Of a stretch of DNA of 64,000 nt, positions 25,684-34,790 are shown piece after piece (within the stretch, counting starts at the first letter, position 1; the number at the start of each line of letters is the position of its first letter). The DNA comes from Halobacillus ihumii. Its GTDB lineage: Bacteria; Bacillota; Bacilli; Bacillales; Halobacillaceae. Under the pieces are notes generated by a model that saw only the letters and a program-made list of their open reading frames with translations, was not told the origin of the DNA and searched no databases. A program made the position numbers and the translations under genes. The stretch spans positions 868,001 to 932,000 of the forward strand of contig NZ_CACVAO010000001.1 in assembly GCF_902726645.1 (NCBI RefSeq), in the 5' to 3' direction.

Positions 25684-26975
25684 ATTTTCACCTGAACTCT
25701 GTCATTTTTTGAATCTCCCAGCCTTTTTACAAGGAACCCTGTATTTTTCCATTTGTCTAAGTCCAGAACATTCTTCGTATCAAAGACAAGCTTATTCCTC
25801 ATTGTATCCTTTACCAGATCTGGATCTAGTGTTTTAAACTCATCATGGTCAGTTAAAAAGACTACAATGTCTGCTTGATTCAAGGCTGCCTCCATATCCT
25901 GAGTTTGATTCATAACTACATTGTGTTTTATATGGGGATCATAGGCTGTAAAGTCCATCCCTCTTTCAACCATTTTTTCAATGACCTTCAGGGAAGGACT
26001 CTCCCTCTGATCATCAATATTAGCTTTAAACGATATCCCAAATAACGCTATTTTTGGGTTTCCTATAAAGTTTTCATGCAACAACTCTTCGATTTTATTA
26101 GCTGTAAATACAGGCATATGATCATTTGTATTTCTACAAAGCTGGATAATGTTTGACAGCTCGGGTTCGATTTCAGCTAAGAACCATGGGTCAACGGCTA
26201 TACAGTGTCCGCCTACACCTGGTCCAGGCGTGTGGATATTTACGCGAGGGTGGTAGTTGGCCAATCGAATCGCTTCCCACGAATTGACGCCAATTTTTTC
26301 ACTTATTAAAGCAAGCTCATTCGCGAATGCGATATTGACATCACGATAAGTGTTTTCAATCACTTTTGCCATCTCAGCTGTTGTGGCATCAGTCAGATGG
26401 ATATTTCCCCGTACAAAAGATTGATACAATTCTTTTGTCATTTGTGATGACTTCTGATCAATCCCTCCAACTATTCGGTCATTACCGACCAGTTCTTGAA
26501 AAACTTTTCCTGGAATAACACGTTCAGGTGAATGAGAAACGAACAAGTCCTCCCCTAACCTCAATCCAGATTTACGTAAAATAGGGAGCATTACATCCTC
26601 AACTGTTCGAGGTGGCACAGTTGATTCTAAAATGACAAGGTTGCCTGGTTTTAGAAAAGGAACTATAGAATCTGTAGCATTACGTACATAATCCAGGTTG
26701 GCGGTTTTATCTGCTTTGATTGGGGAAGGTACAGCAATGATAAATACATCAGCTTCGGTTGGCTCTAAGGATGCTTTAAATGCCTTGGAATCAACTGCTT
26801 CTGTCAATCGTCCAGCCAACCCGCATTCTTCAATATGAAGCTGTCTATTATTGATCATCTCCACTACTCTAGGATTTACATCAACACCATGAACTTCGTG
26901 TCCATTTAGGGCAAACATAACTGATGTTGGTAAACCTATATAACCTAACCCTATTACGCATAATGATTTCTTCAT
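25680..26975 (-). CDS. UDP-N-acetyl-D-mannosamine dehydrogenase-type enzyme (WecC-like)
   Basis: A 431-residue nucleotide-sugar dehydrogenase. The NAD site is CVIGLGYIGLPTSVMFALNG, the middle domain has LESTVPPRTVEDVM and VSHSPERVIPGK, and the catalytic segment is PGPGVGGHCIAVDPWFL. The usual UDP-glucose dehydrogenase version of that segment has a different lead-in. The GHCI cysteine and the PSPI/ANLDYVRNA pattern fit the WecC/CapL group that makes UDP-ManNAcA more than UDP-glucuronate enzymes such as TuaD. The gene overlaps both neighbours by 4 nt. The exact substrate is inferred. Confidence 0.85.
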   Translation of the reverse strand: MKKSLCVIGLGYIGLPTSVMFALNGHEVHGVDVNPRVVEMINNRQLHIEECGLAGRLTEAVDSKAFKASLEPTEADVFIIAVPSPIKADKTANLDYVRNATDSIVPFLKPGNLVILESTVPPRTVEDVMLPILRKSGLRLGEDLFVSHSPERVIPGKVFQELVGNDRIVGGIDQKSSQMTKELYQSFVRGNIHLTDATTAEMAKVIENTYRDVNIAFANELALISEKIGVNSWEAIRLANYHPRVNIHTPGPGVGGHCIAVDPWFLAEIEPELSNIIQLCRNTNDHMPVFTANKIEELLHENFIGNPKIALFGISFKANIDDQRESPSLKVIEKMVERGMDFTAYDPHIKHNVVMNQTQDMEAALNQADIVVFLTDHDEFKTLDPDLVKDTMRNKLVFDTKNVLDLDKWKNTGFLVKRLGDSKNDRVQVKI

Positions 26976-28324
26976 TGCAGATACTCCCCTTCCAGTTCAG
27001 ACACGTTGTTTACTACAAATTTATGCTTTCCACCCTTGGTTTTTTCAAAATTATCTGTGATTTCTATATATACTTTATTTAACTCGGCCTGTTCTAAAAT
27101 ATTTTGTCTGACACGTTCGATACTTTGTTCAAAATCTAGGTCTGATAATTTCAGTTTAATCCGCACTTCACCAGCTTTATCTTGAATCACCTGGAATTGC
27201 TCAACAGCATCATATTGTCTGAAAGTCGTTGAAAAAAATCCTCCATGTACTTTTCGTTTGCCTGCTGAGTAAATGAATTCCTGCTGTCTGCCTTTAATAT
27301 GTGTAAATCGTATTAAACCTCTTCCACAAGAGCATGGTTTTGTAATGATAGCACCATAGTCTCCTACTTCATATCGAATAAATGGCATCGCATAGTTAGA
27401 AAGATCTGTCAGCAGGATTCTGCCTTCCACACCTTCTGGAACAGGGTTTCCTTCTTCATCAACGATTTCTACATAGCAGCGTTCCATTCCAATGTGTAAC
27501 CCTTGATGTTGCTCACATTCAAATGCTGTCACTCCGCCATCATTTGCCCCATATTGATCAAAGACCTTACACTGGAAAGCCTTTTCTATTGCATTCCGGT
27601 AATGAGGCAATAGCACTTCTGATGTAGTGATTACGCCATCTAGCTGAATGGTTTCTCCTCTTTTTATTATGAAGTTTGCTAATTCATACGTAGACGATGA
27701 ATAGCCATAAAGAAACTTCACTTTCCCCTTTTTCAGTTTCCTTATGTAGGAACTCATCGTGTTCTCCGACATGTTATAGGATGAGAATGGAATCCAGTTA
27801 TTCAGGAAATAATACAATTTCCGCTTCACATCAAATCCTGATAATAATGACCCTCCAGCTAATACAGCGATTTTGTCGCCTGGTTGGTAACCTGTAACGC
27901 TCCACCCCCGCCAAAGATTCGCCCACATTAAGGAGTGAGATAATTTGGGTACGAAGAATGTTAACGGTTCTCCTGTAGAACCGCCTGTCCGCTTTTCCGA
28001 CGCGTCATAGGTCTCTATATTATTTGTTACCATCTCTTTTTTATGAAGTTTGATTTCTCCTTTATCTACAATCGGTAATTTACTTAAATCTTCTAAAGAG
28101 GTGAAATCCTTGGGTTTAAGGCCTATTCTTCTCATATATTGGCTATAATATGGAACATGGTCATAAACGTGATTTAATAAACTCATTAATTGAGTGAATT
28201 GAGAAGATACCAATTGTTGTTGGCTGCTCCACTGGCTTTGTTTATGCTTTTTATAATAATGAATCCCATTTGTTTTTCTTATCTTTTCCATTAGAAAAAT
28301 CTTCAACCTTTTGATCACATCCAT
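26972..28324 (-). CDS. CapK/PaaK-like adenylate-forming enzyme homologue
   Basis: A 450-residue member of the phenylacetate-CoA ligase-like CapK family seen in capsule and wall-polymer clusters. The P-loop-like KRTGGSTGEPLTFFV, VFDQYGANDGG, GRILLTDLSNYAMPFIRYEVGDYG and the CSCGRG metal site are visible, followed by the C-terminal subdomain ending in TKGGKHKFVV with the usual lysine. CapK proteins have no firmly assigned reaction. In polysaccharide operons they may activate an acyl group for polymer modification. It is the first gene of the operon with a WecC-like and a GT26 gene; the ATG follows TTAAGGAGA. Confidence 0.8.
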   Translation of the reverse strand: MDVIKRLKIFLMEKIRKTNGIHYYKKHKQSQWSSQQQLVSSQFTQLMSLLNHVYDHVPYYSQYMRRIGLKPKDFTSLEDLSKLPIVDKGEIKLHKKEMVTNNIETYDASEKRTGGSTGEPLTFFVPKLSHSLMWANLWRGWSVTGYQPGDKIAVLAGGSLLSGFDVKRKLYYFLNNWIPFSSYNMSENTMSSYIRKLKKGKVKFLYGYSSSTYELANFIIKRGETIQLDGVITTSEVLLPHYRNAIEKAFQCKVFDQYGANDGGVTAFECEQHQGLHIGMERCYVEIVDEEGNPVPEGVEGRILLTDLSNYAMPFIRYEVGDYGAIITKPCSCGRGLIRFTHIKGRQQEFIYSAGKRKVHGGFFSTTFRQYDAVEQFQVIQDKAGEVRIKLKLSDLDFEQSIERVRQNILEQAELNKVYIEITDNFEKTKGGKHKFVVNNVSELEGEYLQ

Positions 28325-28455
28325 ATGTCTCTCTCCTTAAGCGGTTTTCTGTTTCTTTCGCAAAGGTTTATACCACTTTTCATAGTTCAGCTTAATTTAT
28401 TTGGTTGATATGGATAATTTTAAGTTTTGCTCCTTTATAGATACAACATGGTTTT

Positions 28456-28492
28456 TGTAAAGATTTGTTTACGAATGTAAAATGACTTTACA
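28456..28492. promoter_or_regulatory. PhoP/WalR-type repeats in the divergent CapK / polymerase promoter region
   Basis: TGTAAA (28456), TGTTTA (28466) and TGTAAA (28476) have a 10-nt period, followed by an inverted TTTACA (28487-28492). On the minus strand the last TTTACA is 16 nt before TATAAA. On the plus strand the TTTACA at 28487 is 16 nt before TATGAA. Both divergent genes could thus use the region. Confidence 0.55.
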
Positions 28493-28574
28493 TACGGTTA
28501 ATAGACACTATGAAAATAATGGTTTATACTTCAGGTGTCCGATTGAAACAAAACTATTTTTGAGGTGCTATTAG

Positions 28575-29993
28575 ATGCTCACAATGATCAATAAAGAATT
28601 TTATACAAAACTTCTGTTACTCTTCATTATTATCCAGCCTGTCTTGGATATACTTACATACTTTTCAATTAGAGCATTAGAGACTAGTGTGACCATTGGG
28701 ATCATCTTCAGGGTTTTGTTTATGCTTGTGTCTTTATGCTTTATCTTATTTGGCAATTCAAGCAATCTGAAGAAATATGTCATTTTTTATCTTCTGGCTA
28801 TGTTCGTTGTATTCGGTATAGGTCTCGTCTATAATTTCTTTGCAAAACCCATCTTTGACCCTTTCACAGAACTTCAGTTTCTTGCTAAAACCGTTTATTT
28901 CTCCATTATGCTTTGTTCTTACTTACTGCTCTTTACGAACATCGATCATAAAAATGAAGTAAGTCACCGTATTCTCAAAGCTATATCGGCTGCTATGCTG
29001 ATTGTGTCTGTGACCATGTTCATTGCTATATTAACGGGTACCTCATCGAGTACTTATGAATGGAATAAGTTCGGGTTTAAAGGCTGGTTTTTTTCCGGTA
29101 ATGAGCTGGGTTCTATCGTTGCGATCAGTTTTCCATTAGTTTACTTATATGCATTAATTAAATATGATCAATTGAAAAAAATTTACTATTTCATACCTGT
29201 GGTAATGCTGGCAGCAGTCTCCATTCTAATTGGAACAAAGGTAGGTTACTTTGCTGTCTTAGGTGCAGGTATCATGGTTTTTCTAACCTACCTAACCTAC
29301 TGGATTATCCAGAAGATTCGCAAGTACAAAAAACCGCTCACATCTATGCATCTAACCTGTTCCTTTATATTTTTGCTGTTATTCTTACTGGTCACCCCCT
29401 TTTCACCGAGCTTTTCCAATGTATCCGGGGATGTTGATGCCATAAATGAACAGTCTGAACAAACTAGTGAGGAACAAAATAAAAATCAATCCTCCGGTGA
29501 TTCCGGTGAGGATAACTCTGACAAGAATCAGGATCAAGGCCAGCAACAATTGATGGAATCACCTATTTTAAAAATCATCTTGAGCTCTAGAAATGTCTAC
29601 TTTACGGAGATTTATAATGATTATATGGATGCTTCCCCCATGCAGAAAATGTTCGGGATGGGATATGCCGGGAACTACCGGGAAAGCCCAAAGTTAATTG
29701 AAATGGATTTCTTTGATTTATTCTTTTCCTATGGGATTATCGGGTTTCTTTTCATATTAGTCCCTTTTATCTTTATTGTCGGCTTATTTATCAAGCTACT
29801 GTTTCAAGTACCTGGACGCTTATTGCATCCCGAGAATATGCTCATCCTTCTTTCCATAGGATTAGGCACAGGCATCGCCTTCTTAGCAGGTCATGTATTG
29901 TATGCTCCAGCCGTTAATATTTACTTAGCGATTTCCATGGTGTTATTGATGATGAACATGATGAAAATGAATAAAGACCGTTCTGAAGCTTAA
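28575..29993 (+). CDS. O-antigen polymerase/ligase-like membrane protein
   Basis: A 472-residue polytopic protein with about eleven TM segments and one large extracytoplasmic loop (about residues 280-355) rich in Glu, Gln, Asp, Ser and Asn. The layout is that of Wzy/WaaL/TuaE-type proteins. The short motif FKGWFFSGNELGSIVAISFP is the region most like the ligase/polymerase family; the loop end (FGMGYAGNYRES) is where catalytic arginines commonly lie. It likely polymerises lipid-linked repeat units outside the membrane. The ATG follows GAGGTG. It is divergent from the CapK operon and followed 44 nt later by a GT4 gene. Confidence 0.7.
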   Translation: MLTMINKEFYTKLLLLFIIIQPVLDILTYFSIRALETSVTIGIIFRVLFMLVSLCFILFGNSSNLKKYVIFYLLAMFVVFGIGLVYNFFAKPIFDPFTELQFLAKTVYFSIMLCSYLLLFTNIDHKNEVSHRILKAISAAMLIVSVTMFIAILTGTSSSTYEWNKFGFKGWFFSGNELGSIVAISFPLVYLYALIKYDQLKKIYYFIPVVMLAAVSILIGTKVGYFAVLGAGIMVFLTYLTYWIIQKIRKYKKPLTSMHLTCSFIFLLLFLLVTPFSPSFSNVSGDVDAINEQSEQTSEEQNKNQSSGDSGEDNSDKNQDQGQQQLMESPILKIILSSRNVYFTEIYNDYMDASPMQKMFGMGYAGNYRESPKLIEMDFFDLFFSYGIIGFLFILVPFIFIVGLFIKLLFQVPGRLLHPENMLILLSIGLGTGIAFLAGHVLYAPAVNIYLAISMVLLMMNMMKMNKDRSEA

Positions 29994-30037
29994 GCCTCGT
30001 TTGCTTAAGCTTCACTACATGTTAGGAGATCAACTAG

Positions 30038-31108
30038 ATGGCAAAAATCAAAATTTTACAAGTAGGACCTCTTCCCCCTCCTATTGGCGGGATGTCAGTA
30101 TTTCTCAACAATCTAAAAAAGTTTAAAAGTAATCGCTATGAATTAAGCTTTTTTAATATTTTCCCTAAGAAAGACAGAAAACTTAATAAGATTTTCTTTA
30201 ATGTCTTTATATTGCTCAAGTTTCTATGGACAATTAAGAAGGAGCAGCCGGAAATAATTCATATCCATACCGCGGCTTACCGGGCTTTTACAAAAAGCAT
30301 GTTTTTCGTGAAGTTGGCAAAGTGGAATAAGAAGAAGGTCATTCTACATATTCATAGTGGTATGTTTGTTGAGTTTTATAACAAAAGCAGCAGCAAACGA
30401 CAACAAAGGATAAATCATACCTTACATCAGTGTGATCAAATTATTTGTTTGTCTGAGACCTGGAAGGATTTATTTATGCATACGTTTTCTGTGGAGGAGG
30501 AGAACTATGCTGTATTGCCAAATGCTATTTTTATAGAGGAATTTAAGGAAGTAGAACCGTTACCACCTGAGGAAGGAAAAACAATCCTTTTTGTTGGTAA
30601 ACTGATTAAAATTAAAGGAGTACTTGATATTATTGAGATGGCCAAACGGCTGAAAGACAACTCCGAAATCAAGTTTCTAATCATGGGAGACGGACCTTTG
30701 AAACATGTGTTAGAGAAGGCAATTGACACCCATGACTTACATATGAACATGCTGGGGACACTTTCGGGAGAACAAAAGATCGAACAATTCGAACGCGCTA
30801 ATCTTTTCCTTCTCCCTTCTTACTTTGAAGCACTCGGACTATCTAACCTAGAAGGGATGGCTGCAGGACATGTGGTGCTGTCAACTAACGTTGGTGCGAT
30901 TCCAGACATTGTCCGCGATGATCAAGAGGGATATTTATTTGAAGCTGGGGATATTCAAGCTTTTGCAGATAAAATAGTGGAGCTGGACAAGGAAACGATG
31001 CAAAAGATCGCAAAACATAATAAAGAGCATGCTAAGCAGTATGACTTTAGCAGACTAAACGAAAACCTTGAACAAGTATATGATGCCTTTTTAAACAATA
31101 GGAATTAG
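30038..31108 (+). CDS. GT4 family glycosyltransferase
   Basis: A 356-residue GT-B enzyme with the opening VGPLPPPIGGMSVFLNNL, IIHIHTAAYRAFT, VILHIHSGMF, ILFVGKLIKIKGVLDII, FLIMGDGPLKHVL and the E-x7-E motif YFEALGLSNLEGMAAG. The ATG follows TTAGGAGAT. It forms an operon with the preceding polymerase-like gene and ends at a strong terminator. It probably adds one sugar of the repeat unit made with the ManNAcA-type operon; donor and acceptor cannot be read from sequence. Confidence 0.85.
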   Translation: MAKIKILQVGPLPPPIGGMSVFLNNLKKFKSNRYELSFFNIFPKKDRKLNKIFFNVFILLKFLWTIKKEQPEIIHIHTAAYRAFTKSMFFVKLAKWNKKKVILHIHSGMFVEFYNKSSSKRQQRINHTLHQCDQIICLSETWKDLFMHTFSVEEENYAVLPNAIFIEEFKEVEPLPPEEGKTILFVGKLIKIKGVLDIIEMAKRLKDNSEIKFLIMGDGPLKHVLEKAIDTHDLHMNMLGTLSGEQKIEQFERANLFLLPSYFEALGLSNLEGMAAGHVVLSTNVGAIPDIVRDDQEGYLFEAGDIQAFADKIVELDKETMQKIAKHNKEHAKQYDFSRLNENLEQVYDAFLNNRN

Positions 31109-31111
31109 TAA

Positions 31112-31139
31112 AAGCAGAGCGCGGGATTGCGCTCTGCTT
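31112..31139. terminator. Bidirectional terminator between GT4 and flippase genes
   Basis: An 11-bp perfect stem AAGCAGAGCGC/GCGCTCTGCTT (31112-31122 with 31129-31139) lies between convergent genes. Confidence 0.85.
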
Positions 31140-31142
31140 CTT

Positions 31143-32672
31143 TTATCCATTACTCTTTTGATTACTTCGTTTAATGACAGACAACATCTGCTGAAACCCT
31201 TCCCGGTAAAAAAGATATAGACCGACAATATAAAAAATCACACCAAGAGGAACTAAGATTAATAATTGATACAATGAATAAATGTTTTGTATGGGAGTCA
31301 ACCATTGAATCAGTAGGATCGGAAGCGCCATGACAGCTGTCGGGATACAGACTTTTATTACTAATGTAAGCAGTCTATATAACTCACTGCGTGGATACTC
31401 TTTATAAACAACCAGCGTAATAAATACTAAATAATAGAATGAAACAATCGTACTGGCCAGTGCTAACCCCGGATAGCCTAATGGAATCAGGAGCACATAG
31501 TTCAACACAATATTTAGCAGCACTGTTGTTGAACTGATCTTAAGCAGGCTTTTTGTAGCTCCTTGTGCGTACATTGCTTTGACCGGTACCATAAGCATAC
31601 CTTGTGTAACAATGAGAGGAATGTACATGTATAGGGCATCAAGGGTGTTCTGAGTATCCTCAGGCGTAAAAGCACCTCGTTCATATATGAATGAAATAGC
31701 CGCTTCAGCGACCAGCAGAACTCCTATCGCTATCGGGACTAATGTCATTAAGCCTACTTGATATCCCATATATAATGTTTCTTTAAATTTATTACTATCA
31801 TCACTTTGCTCAGACAGTAAAGTGAAAATGATCGCAACAATAGTTGTTTGGAAGATGGCACTTGGAATACTCATTAATAAAGAAGAGTTATTTAAATACG
31901 TAACGGCCCCTTTTACTGTTCCAGCAGCAAACATTTTATCTACGAATACGTTGATATGCCCCACTGAGGAGTGCAAAATAGCAGGGATAAGCAAAATACA
32001 AAATGTTTTCGCGAACTTTTTATCAAGAACAAGTGTAGGACGCCACTTGTAATCGTATTTATATAAGTACCACAGTTGGATAAGCAGGCCTAACGAAAGC
32101 CCAAACAGAAACCCATAAGCAATACTGTATATTCCCCATCGATCAGCAAATAACAAGATAAATAAGGGAGCCATAATCGCACCTAATAAATTTACGATCT
32201 GGTTGGGTACAAAGCTGCGTACAGCTTGTAAGTAAGATTCCAAAATACTAGTGAGACCAATAACGAGCATGAATAGAAAAAAGATTTTAGTCATCTTGAT
32301 TGCTACGGTTTCAGTGATTTCCGGCATATCACCAAAGATCGTTGTTACGATAAATGGTGTTGAGAAATAGGTAATTACCGTCAGAATGATCAATAGCAGA
32401 ATCGAATAATTTAACAGACTGTTTGCATTGCGTTGGGCCAGGATGTTATCTTCGCGCATCCCTTTTACATACTGCGGTAAAAAAACAGAGTTAAAACCAT
32501 TTTTAATCAACGTTTTCATTAACGTAACAAACGTGAAGGCTAGCAAAAACCCATCCGTATAAGCGTTAGCTCCAAATTCTTTTGCAATAAGACTTTCTCT
32601 TACGAAGCCAACTAATTTTAGGACTAATGCCAAAATGGTGATCCACAACGCAGCCTTTTTTAGTTTGGACAT
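31143..32672 (-). CDS. MurJ/MviN-type lipid-linked oligosaccharide flippase
   Basis: A 509-residue polytopic protein of the MOP flippase superfamily with about fourteen TM segments. The MurJ-like start is LKLVGFVRESLIAKEFGANAYTDGFLLA, shown in part by FVRESLIAKEFGA; NGFNSVFLPQYV follows, and MVPVKAMYAQGATKSLLK lies in TM9-10. In a polysaccharide cluster it likely acts as the Wzx partner for the polymerase-like protein, flipping undecaprenyl-linked repeats. The open frame has an earlier ATG, but the ATG at 32672 has GAGG nine nt upstream and is preferred. A general cell-wall MurJ role is the alternative. Confidence 0.82.
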   Translation of the reverse strand: MSKLKKAALWITILALVLKLVGFVRESLIAKEFGANAYTDGFLLAFTFVTLMKTLIKNGFNSVFLPQYVKGMREDNILAQRNANSLLNYSILLLIILTVITYFSTPFIVTTIFGDMPEITETVAIKMTKIFFLFMLVIGLTSILESYLQAVRSFVPNQIVNLLGAIMAPLFILLFADRWGIYSIAYGFLFGLSLGLLIQLWYLYKYDYKWRPTLVLDKKFAKTFCILLIPAILHSSVGHINVFVDKMFAAGTVKGAVTYLNNSSLLMSIPSAIFQTTIVAIIFTLLSEQSDDSNKFKETLYMGYQVGLMTLVPIAIGVLLVAEAAISFIYERGAFTPEDTQNTLDALYMYIPLIVTQGMLMVPVKAMYAQGATKSLLKISSTTVLLNIVLNYVLLIPLGYPGLALASTIVSFYYLVFITLVVYKEYPRSELYRLLTLVIKVCIPTAVMALPILLIQWLTPIQNIYSLYQLLILVPLGVIFYIVGLYLFYREGFQQMLSVIKRSNQKSNG

Positions 32673-32774
32673 ATACGTATACCTCATTTTTTCTCTATAC
32701 TATATAAACACTATTTCCCATACTACCACTACTTATTATAACTGAGAATAAAATCTCTTTACCATTTCAATGAA

Positions 32775-32799
32775 AAAAGAGCCTGCTTAAGGCTCTTTT
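32775..32799 (-). terminator. Terminator after the QueC-like gene
   Basis: A 9-bp stem AAAAGAGCC/GGCTCTTTT (32775-32783 with 32791-32799) overlaps the stop region of the minus-strand gene. Confidence 0.75.
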
Positions 32800-33532
32800 A
32801 TATGATCTTTTTCAGTCTTCTTTTTACTTTAAACAAAAAGTAGCTAAATTCCTCCGCCTTACTTGGATCAGGCACCCTTCTTTGTAACCCTTCATTCCTA
32901 GTGTATTTACACGGGTTACATAATCCGCATGGAGTACCGTTCTTCTTTGGTGTATGGCAAAACCAGGTCATCTCCATTAAGTAGTGATAACCATTTTCTC
33001 TTGCGACCTTTTCCATGTCCAGCTTTGAAAGCTCCAGCAATGGAAAACGGTATGGATGAAAGATCCTATACTCGGGTCTGGAAGGTTGTTCTTTCACGCG
33101 ATAATAATCATCATCGCCATCTTCTACTTTGTAAGCATCATCCTGAATCAGCCCTTGCACCTTATCATGCAAATGTACAGATAATTCAAGATGATCAAGA
33201 TTCCGAGAAATTGCATATCTTCCTAACCAATCATATTGGTCTCCGAGCCGTTCTGATGAAGCAAGCTTGTTGTATTCTTTCGTAATATCATCACTCAAAG
33301 GAATATCCTCTTTTTTTATTTCAACAGTTGGATAGATGTTTTTTCGAGCTTCTGGAAAATCTCTTTCTAATTGTTCCTTTATGGCTGTCATCGTCCGAAG
33401 TTCCATTTCCGTTGAAGGCCTTACTGGATCAAGTACATAATAAGGTTGTACTTTTTCATTTTTATCTATGACCAGGCTCAATACCCTAAATGTAGAATCC
33501 CATCCACCAGTCCATAAAACGTTATGTGTCAT
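32798..33532 (-). CDS. QueC-like PP-loop ATPase in polysaccharide cluster
   Basis: A 244-residue protein with an N-terminal PP-loop, VLWTGGWDSTFRVLSL (GGWDS in place of the usual SGGxDS), and a C-terminal cysteine set, CHTP ... GTPCGLCNPC. The latter resembles the zinc site of QueC (7-cyano-7-deazaguanine synthase). PP-loop enzymes adenylate a carbonyl oxygen before amidation, thiolation or nitrile formation. No other queuosine or preQ gene is nearby; the neighbours are a flippase and a TagO-like transferase. An amidation step on a polymer sugar acid (for example ManNAcA) is a reasonable guess, not shown. The ATG at 33532 follows AAGGAGGAT. Confidence 0.7.
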   Translation of the reverse strand: MTHNVLWTGGWDSTFRVLSLVIDKNEKVQPYYVLDPVRPSTEMELRTMTAIKEQLERDFPEARKNIYPTVEIKKEDIPLSDDITKEYNKLASSERLGDQYDWLGRYAISRNLDHLELSVHLHDKVQGLIQDDAYKVEDGDDDYYRVKEQPSRPEYRIFHPYRFPLLELSKLDMEKVARENGYHYLMEMTWFCHTPKKNGTPCGLCNPCKYTRNEGLQRRVPDPSKAEEFSYFLFKVKRRLKKII

Positions 33533-33583
33533 ACGATCCTCCTTATCCAAAATACAGTCAAATCGAACTAACTTGTTGCAAAT

Positions 33584-34684
33584 TTATTCAGTGTTACTAT
33601 TTTTCTGCTTCTTGTTTTTTTTAGATCCTTGTTTCCTAATTGTATCTAATAAAGGTCGTTTTCCTTTATACACAACCCCCGTTAATTCTGCGAATAAATG
33701 TAACAGAAAAATGAATATCAGCGTAATGATTAGAGATATTCCAAACGAAGTTAGCGAAAATATAATCGCCAGGAAGCCAAACACAGCACTAAAAGCATAA
33801 ACAATTAATACAGTTGCTCGATGGCTAAACCCTTCCGCTAAAATTTGATAATGAATATGTTTATTGTCAGGCATCATGATCTTTTGTTTATTTATAATTC
33901 GTCTTATTATCGAGAAAACCGTATCAAACACTGGTACGGCTAATACAATGATTGGAATAACAAAGCTGAATAAAGTTACATTCTTAAATAATCCTACCGT
34001 GGAGATAATAGCCATACAGTAGCCGAGAAATAGCGAGCCTGTATCCCCCATATAAATTTTTGCAGGGTAGAAGTTATGGACTAGAAATCCTAAGTTACTT
34101 CCTATTAACACAACGCACAAATAGACGATGGATATTTGCGGTTCTATAGCTAAGGCCATAATGGCAATACTGATTAAAGAAATGGTCGTTACGCCAGTTG
34201 CTAAACCATCAAGTCCATCTATTAAATTAATGGCATTGGTAATCCCGATAATCCAAAGGAAGGTAAAAATCACACTAATTGGTTCATTTAATGGGATCAT
34301 CCCTATAAAAGGGATGGTAACAATATCAATCTTCAATCCAGGAATAATCACCACAAAGGCAGCAATAATCTGACCTGTTAGTTTTACTAGTGGATGAAGT
34401 TGGTACCGATCATCAAGCAAACCGGTAAGTACAATGATAAAAGCCCCCACACTGATAGGTGTTAAATAATCAATATCAGGTCTTATTATAAGCATACCTG
34501 CCACCACTCCCCCAAAGATGGCAATACCGCCCATCCGCGGAGTGATGATTTTATGGATTTTTCGTTCTTCTGGATAGTCCATCATTCTCCATTTTACGGC
34601 TAGTTTTAATACTGGAAATACAAGCAGATAACTCACAAGCATGGATATTGCGAGTGCTATTCCAATTTGGATGTATTCATTCAT
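33584..34684 (-). CDS. Second TagO/WecA-type undecaprenyl-phosphate sugar-1-P transferase
   Basis: A 366-residue polytopic transferase with ERKIHKIITPRMGGIAIF, LTGLLDDRYQLHPL (the Asp-Asp motif), NLIDGLDGLATG, HNFYPAKIYMGDTGSLFLG and NKHIHYQILAEGFSH. It carries the same catalytic set as the copy at 7.85 kb, with an extra basic C-terminal tail (KQGSKKNKKQK). It probably initiates the second polymer (ManNAcA-type cluster) with GlcNAc-1-P. The ATG at 34684 preceded by GAGGAT is preferred over the longer open frame. Having two initiators matches the presence of two GT26 enzymes in the window. Confidence 0.87.
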   Translation of the reverse strand: MNEYIQIGIALAISMLVSYLLVFPVLKLAVKWRMMDYPEERKIHKIITPRMGGIAIFGGVVAGMLIIRPDIDYLTPISVGAFIIVLTGLLDDRYQLHPLVKLTGQIIAAFVVIIPGLKIDIVTIPFIGMIPLNEPISVIFTFLWIIGITNAINLIDGLDGLATGVTTISLISIAIMALAIEPQISIVYLCVVLIGSNLGFLVHNFYPAKIYMGDTGSLFLGYCMAIISTVGLFKNVTLFSFVIPIIVLAVPVFDTVFSIIRRIINKQKIMMPDNKHIHYQILAEGFSHRATVLIVYAFSAVFGFLAIIFSLTSFGISLIITLIFIFLLHLFAELTGVVYKGKRPLLDTIRKQGSKKNKKQKNSNTE

Positions 34685-34790
34685 TAAAAAATCCTCATTT
34701 TTTGTTAAAGTCTGTAGAATTTGGCACATTTCCGTTTTATTATACCATAACCTTGTTATCCTAAGCGGGCGGCCTCAGAACATATTTGTT

